Shown here one piece after another: positions 60,915 through 64,000 of a stretch of 64,000 nt of DNA (positions are counted from its first letter, which is position 1; every line of letters starts with the position of its first letter). Under the pieces are notes generated by a model, which ran no database searches, was not told the DNA's origin, and saw only the letters and a list, made by a program, of their open reading frames with translations. The stretch lies in NCBI GenBank assembly GCA_965200115.1, contig OZ241336.1:434001-498000 (forward strand). The letters run 5' to 3'. The stretch is from JAPOUP01 sp026708635. Lineage in GTDB: Bacteria > Pseudomonadota > Alphaproteobacteria > Rhodobacterales > Rhodobacteraceae. The position numbers and the translations under genes were made by a program.

Positions 60915-61289
60915 CCGCGCGAACGGATGACCCGGCCGCGCCGGTGACGGACGGGTGCGGTGGAGTCTGACACGCAGGCGATCCCGGGCTGCGGTAGGAT
61001 GGCCTGAGGGTTCAATCGGTTATCCCGTCGGGACCGCTCGAGGCCGTCACCGTCGGCGCCGTGATGCCCCGCAAGATTCCGGCGTGACGCACGGGACGGG
61101 TCGGCGCGGACTGCCCGCGGCGCATAGGGTTCCATCGCGTGGTCACGGCCGGTTACGTCAGGGAACGCAAGCTCCGGCCCGGCGGCGCATACCGAGCGGG
61201 ATTCCGGCAATATAATAACGTCCGGAAACCTGGAGGGACCGTCACGGGATCGCCAGCCGTCCGGACGCCCGGACACGTCGGTGACCCGC
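60915..61289. other. gene-free stretch
   Basis: About 375 bases between the sulfatase stop and the convergent SDR stop. No gene, repeat or recognisable terminator was seen. Confidence 0.35.
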
Positions 61290-62012
61290 TCATGGCTCGA
61301 TCCTGCCACCATCCCATGCGAAGCAATGGCCACTGTCCGCGGGCGTCAGCCGATCCAGAACCTCCAGCATCCGCCTCGCCGAGTATTCGGGCGAAAACAA
61401 CCGCGATTCCGGCACGTTTCCCTGGAACGGTCTGGAAAGACCGCTGTCGACCGTGCCGGGATGCAGTCCGACCACGACCGCCTCACGGCGGCGTCTGGCC
61501 GTCTCGATCGCGATGTTTCGGATCACCATGTTCAGCGCCGCCTTGGAGGCGCGATAGGCGTACCAGCCGCCAAGGCGATTGTCCGAGACGCTACCGACAC
61601 GCGCCGTCAGCGCGGCGAACGTGGCGCGGCCGTCCCTCCGCAGCCGCGGAATGAAATACTTGGCGATCATCGCGGGCAGCGCCGCGTTCACCTCGAATAG
61701 ACGCCTGAACCCTTCATACGAAAGATCGCGCAGGGACTTTTCCGGCATGACGCCCGCATCGTGGAGCAGGCCCGTCGCCACGATCACGAGGTCAAGCGGT
61801 CCCCGCTCCGCCGCGATAGCGGACGCGGCCTCCAGAGCGCTCTCATCCAGATAGTCGAGCCCGCGCGCGACGACGTTGTCATACGGAAAATCCATGCGCT
61901 TCCGGGAAAGGGCGTGAACGGTGCACTCGGGACGGGAAGCGGCGAGGCGGGCCGTCAACGCATTGCCAATCGCGCCGGAACTCCCGATAACCACCATGTT
62001 CCCACCCGGCAT
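61290..62012 (-). CDS. short-chain dehydrogenase, CsgA/C-factor-like
   Basis: Predicted 240 residues from MPGGNMVVIGSSGAIGNALT (the GSSGAIG cofactor loop starts right after the Met, so the internal start is preferred). TARVGSVSDNRLGGWYAYRASKAALN holds Ser, Tyr and Lys. The sequence resembles C-factor/YgfF-type SDRs, often near photolyase or lipid genes. Substrate unknown. Transcribed alone. Confidence 0.78.
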   Translation of the reverse strand: MPGGNMVVIGSSGAIGNALTARLAASRPECTVHALSRKRMDFPYDNVVARGLDYLDESALEAASAIAAERGPLDLVIVATGLLHDAGVMPEKSLRDLSYEGFRRLFEVNAALPAMIAKYFIPRLRRDGRATFAALTARVGSVSDNRLGGWYAYRASKAALNMVIRNIAIETARRRREAVVVGLHPGTVDSGLSRPFQGNVPESRLFSPEYSARRMLEVLDRLTPADSGHCFAWDGGRIEP

Positions 62013-62569
62013 TCGGTCACCTCCCACTGGAACGCCGGAGCGCGTCCCGACCGGTCACACAATTCGCGCCATACATTCCCGCGTCATTGCGATCTCCGTA
62101 TCCGATCCCGGGAAAAGCGTTTCATGGGCGGTCTTTCGGGCGGCGCGGTGAGGTACCGGAGGCCGGTCACGGCGGCGACCGGATCGGAATCCGGATTTAC
62201 CCGATCCCGTCCCCGAACTCAATCCCGGCGCGGCGACCGACACCGCAAAGACCGTAACCGCTTTCGCCCGACCACACCACCGGCGGGATATCCTGGCCGG
62301 GACGGATCCGCGGCGGGAGTGGGCGCCTGGCCTGGCGAACGCGCCCTCCCGCGGGCGGACGGCGCGGACCGTTTCCCGCGCTCTCGGGGAGGTGACGCAA
62401 GGGCGGCGCTTTGGCCCGGGAGTGAAAGGCGGTCGAAATCACCCGTCAGGCCGTCACCATGCGGTAAGTGAGCCGGTGGACCGACCGATCCCGGTTGCGG
62501 TCGCCCATTGAACCCGGTTTAAGGCCGGGCAGCCGGTCAATCCATCCAGAACGAGGTTTCGCACCCGAA
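62013..62569. other. gene-free stretch between divergent genes
   Basis: About 555 bases. It presumably holds the promoters of the SDR and the iron-type permease, but no consensus, Fur-type box or RNA was recognised. No open frame with coding character. Confidence 0.35.
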
Positions 62570-64000
62570 ATGCCGATGGCGGAAGTCAGACGACGGACGG
62601 GAATCCCGGCGCTTGGCGTCGCCGCCGCCATTGTCGCCGCGACGTGCGTAATGCCTTACCTGGCGGTGCTGCTCGCGGCGCTTCAGGGCACGACCGATAC
62701 CCTTGGCCATCTGGCCGATACGGTTCTGGCGGGATACACGTTTACGACGCTGGTCCTGGTGATGACCGTCGCCGCGGCGACATTCGTCATTGGCGTCAGT
62801 ACCGCATGGCTGGTGGTCATGACGGAATTTCCCGGGCGGAAAGTCCTTGAAGTGGCATTGGTCATTCCGATGGCATTTCCTCCCTACGTGCTGGCCTACG
62901 CATACACGCATCTATTGGACCATCCCGGAATCGTGCAGGCGACGCTGCGCGAGGTCATGGATCTGGCGCCGCGGGATTACTGGTTTCCGGAGATTCGGAG
63001 CCTCGGCGGGGCCGCGGCCATGCTTACCCTCGTGCTCTACCCATATGTCTACCTATTGGCGCGCGCGGGATTCATCGGACAGGGAGCGAACGCTTTCCTT
63101 ACGGCAAGATCCCTCGGTCGCGGGCCGGTACGGTCGTTCGTCTCGGTTTCGCTGCCGATGGTGAGACCGGCAGTGGCCGCCGGTGTATTGCTGGTCTCGA
63201 TGGAGACGATCGCCGAATTCGGAACCGTCAGCTACTTCGGTGTGCAGACTTTCGCGACGGGCATCTATACCAGTTGGTTTTCCATGGCCGACAGGGCGGC
63301 GGCGGCGCAGCTGGCGTCAGGCCTTCTCGGATTCGCGCTGTGCCTCGCTCTGCTGGAACGGCTGAACCGCGGCGCGAAGCAATACCATTTGGCCCAGAGA
63401 CAGGGTACGATGGCACGGATGGAACTGGTCGGAGGCAGGCGCTGGGCGGCGACCGCCTCATGTATCCTGCCGGCGACACTGGGGGCTTTGGTGCCGACCG
63501 CCGGACTGACCTTGATGGCCATTGGCTCCGAGCAGGATCTGCTGAGCGGCCGATATATGGGCTTCATACGCAATTCACTCACCGTCGCGGGTGTCGGCGC
63601 GGCGGTCACCGTCACCGCAGCGGTGGCGCTGGGAGCGTTCCAGAGGATATGTCCTGGGCGCTTCAGCCTGTCGGCGCTGCTGGTCTCCAGGTTGGGGTAT
63701 GCGGTGCCGGGTGGCGTGATCGCCGTCGGCCTGATGGTGCCGCTGGCGGCATTTGACAACTCGCTTGACGCGTTCATGCGCGAGCGGTTCGGCGTATCCA
63801 CGGGTCTGCTTCTCACGGGTTCCATCTGGGTGCTGGTGACGGCTTACATGATCCGCTTTCTGGCCGCGGCGGTCGGGGCCTTTGAGGGCGGAATGGCCTC
63901 GGTCAGCCCCAACATGGACGCCGCGAGCCGCGTGCTCGGGCGCGGGCCATATGGAACGCTCAGGCACGTCCATGTCCCCATAATCGCTCCAAGCCTGATG
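62570..64000 (+). CDS. iron(III)-type ABC transporter permease (partial, runs off the window)
   Basis: The frame is open for 477 residues to the window edge. It shows an FbpB/SfuB-like two-domain permease: helices such as VMPYLAVLLAALQG and VALVIPMAFPPYVLAYAYTH, a first EAA loop (TARSLGRGPVRSFVSVSLPM) and, near the edge, the second (DAASRVLGRGPYGTLRHVHVP). ETIAEFGTVSYFGVQTFATGIY is typical of Fe(III) permeases. The usual partner ATPase and binding protein must lie outside. The start MPMAEVRRR is tentative; MAEVRRR two codons later is an alternative. Confidence 0.85.
   Translation, partial: MPMAEVRRRTGIPALGVAAAIVAATCVMPYLAVLLAALQGTTDTLGHLADTVLAGYTFTTLVLVMTVAAATFVIGVSTAWLVVMTEFPGRKVLEVALVIPMAFPPYVLAYAYTHLLDHPGIVQATLREVMDLAPRDYWFPEIRSLGGAAAMLTLVLYPYVYLLARAGFIGQGANAFLTARSLGRGPVRSFVSVSLPMVRPAVAAGVLLVSMETIAEFGTVSYFGVQTFATGIYTSWFSMADRAAAAQLASGLLGFALCLALLERLNRGAKQYHLAQRQGTMARMELVGGRRWAATASCILPATLGALVPTAGLTLMAIGSEQDLLSGRYMGFIRNSLTVAGVGAAVTVTAAVALGAFQRICPGRFSLSALLVSRLGYAVPGGVIAVGLMVPLAAFDNSLDAFMRERFGVSTGLLLTGSIWVLVTAYMIRFLAAAVGAFEGGMASVSPNMDAASRVLGRGPYGTLRHVHVPIIAPSLM

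Noticed and set aside
1..64000. tRNA or rRNA genes
   Set aside because: No T-arm GGTTCGAATCC-type segment with a matching acceptor stem and no rRNA-like stretch was seen on reading either strand.

Overview
This is a GC-rich window (very roughly 60-65% by eye) with the gene content of an alphaproteobacterium. The polyol uptake and oxidation operon resembles the Rhodobacter smo/mtlK operon. Other pointers are Porin_4-type porins, a DUF1523 membrane protein, a TctC/TctAB tripartite tricarboxylate transporter, and a betaine ABC system beside choline-sulfatase. A Rhodobacterales-like or related marine or host-associated lineage fits best, but no rRNA or tRNA gene is present to confirm it. Insertion sequences, truncated genes and frameshifted genes are common, so the chromosome appears to be under active IS-driven decay.

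Layout. Bases 1-1083 hold a gene end and an AEC permease. Bases 1247-6936 (minus strand) form surface operon A: porin, two lipoproteins matching operon B, and a third lipoprotein whose signal-peptide codons contain a run of 17 C. Bases 7200-11955 are accessory: an IS30-type transposase, a structured-RNA element leading into an XRE-type regulator, and a DUF3102 gene between inverted repeats. Bases 12050-15953 hold a monooxygenase remnant and an acetoin dehydrogenase (acoABC-type) operon. Bases 17543-19740 encode a tagatose kinase and a KbaZ-like protein. Bases 20161-21374 are a broken toxin-antitoxin-like pair. Bases 21734-28173 are the polyol ABC transporter plus two dehydrogenases. Bases 28187-31430 hold remnants, small genes and a ceramidase. 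Bases 31429-31604 hold the second copy of the structured-RNA element, which cuts a metallohydrolase gene. Bases 31744-37349 (plus strand) form surface operon B, collinear with A and ended by an IS1634-type element (about 37356-39405). Bases 39425-42566 hold an ImmA/IrrE peptidase locus and a DUF1523 cluster, and 42803-44683 an SLC13 permease. Bases 45003-47490 hold a solo IS end truncating nagA/agaA and a second KbaZ-like gene. Bases 47626-52905 encode a TctC/TctAB transporter with an oxalomesaconate tautomerase-like enzyme and an SDR. Bases 53782-60914 encode a DMT permease, a betaine-type ABC transporter and choline-sulfatase. Bases 61290-64000 hold an SDR and the start of an iron-type ABC permease.

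How it works together. The metabolic islands handle acetoin, polyols and tagatose, amino sugars, di/tricarboxylates and choline-O-sulfate/betaine. The most unusual content is the inverted pair of porin-lipoprotein operons. They share a gap-free 120-nt leader/promoter (102/120 identical), tandem GCGT-NN-ACGC palindromes just upstream, and the same intergenic hairpins in the same places. A long homopolymer suggests on/off switching of one lipoprotein. The second notable item is the pair of structured-RNA copies whose closing stems differ in sequence but still pair. They resemble HEARO/omega-RNA (IscB-associated) elements but have no iscB, and one copy supplies the start codon region of an XRE-type gene.
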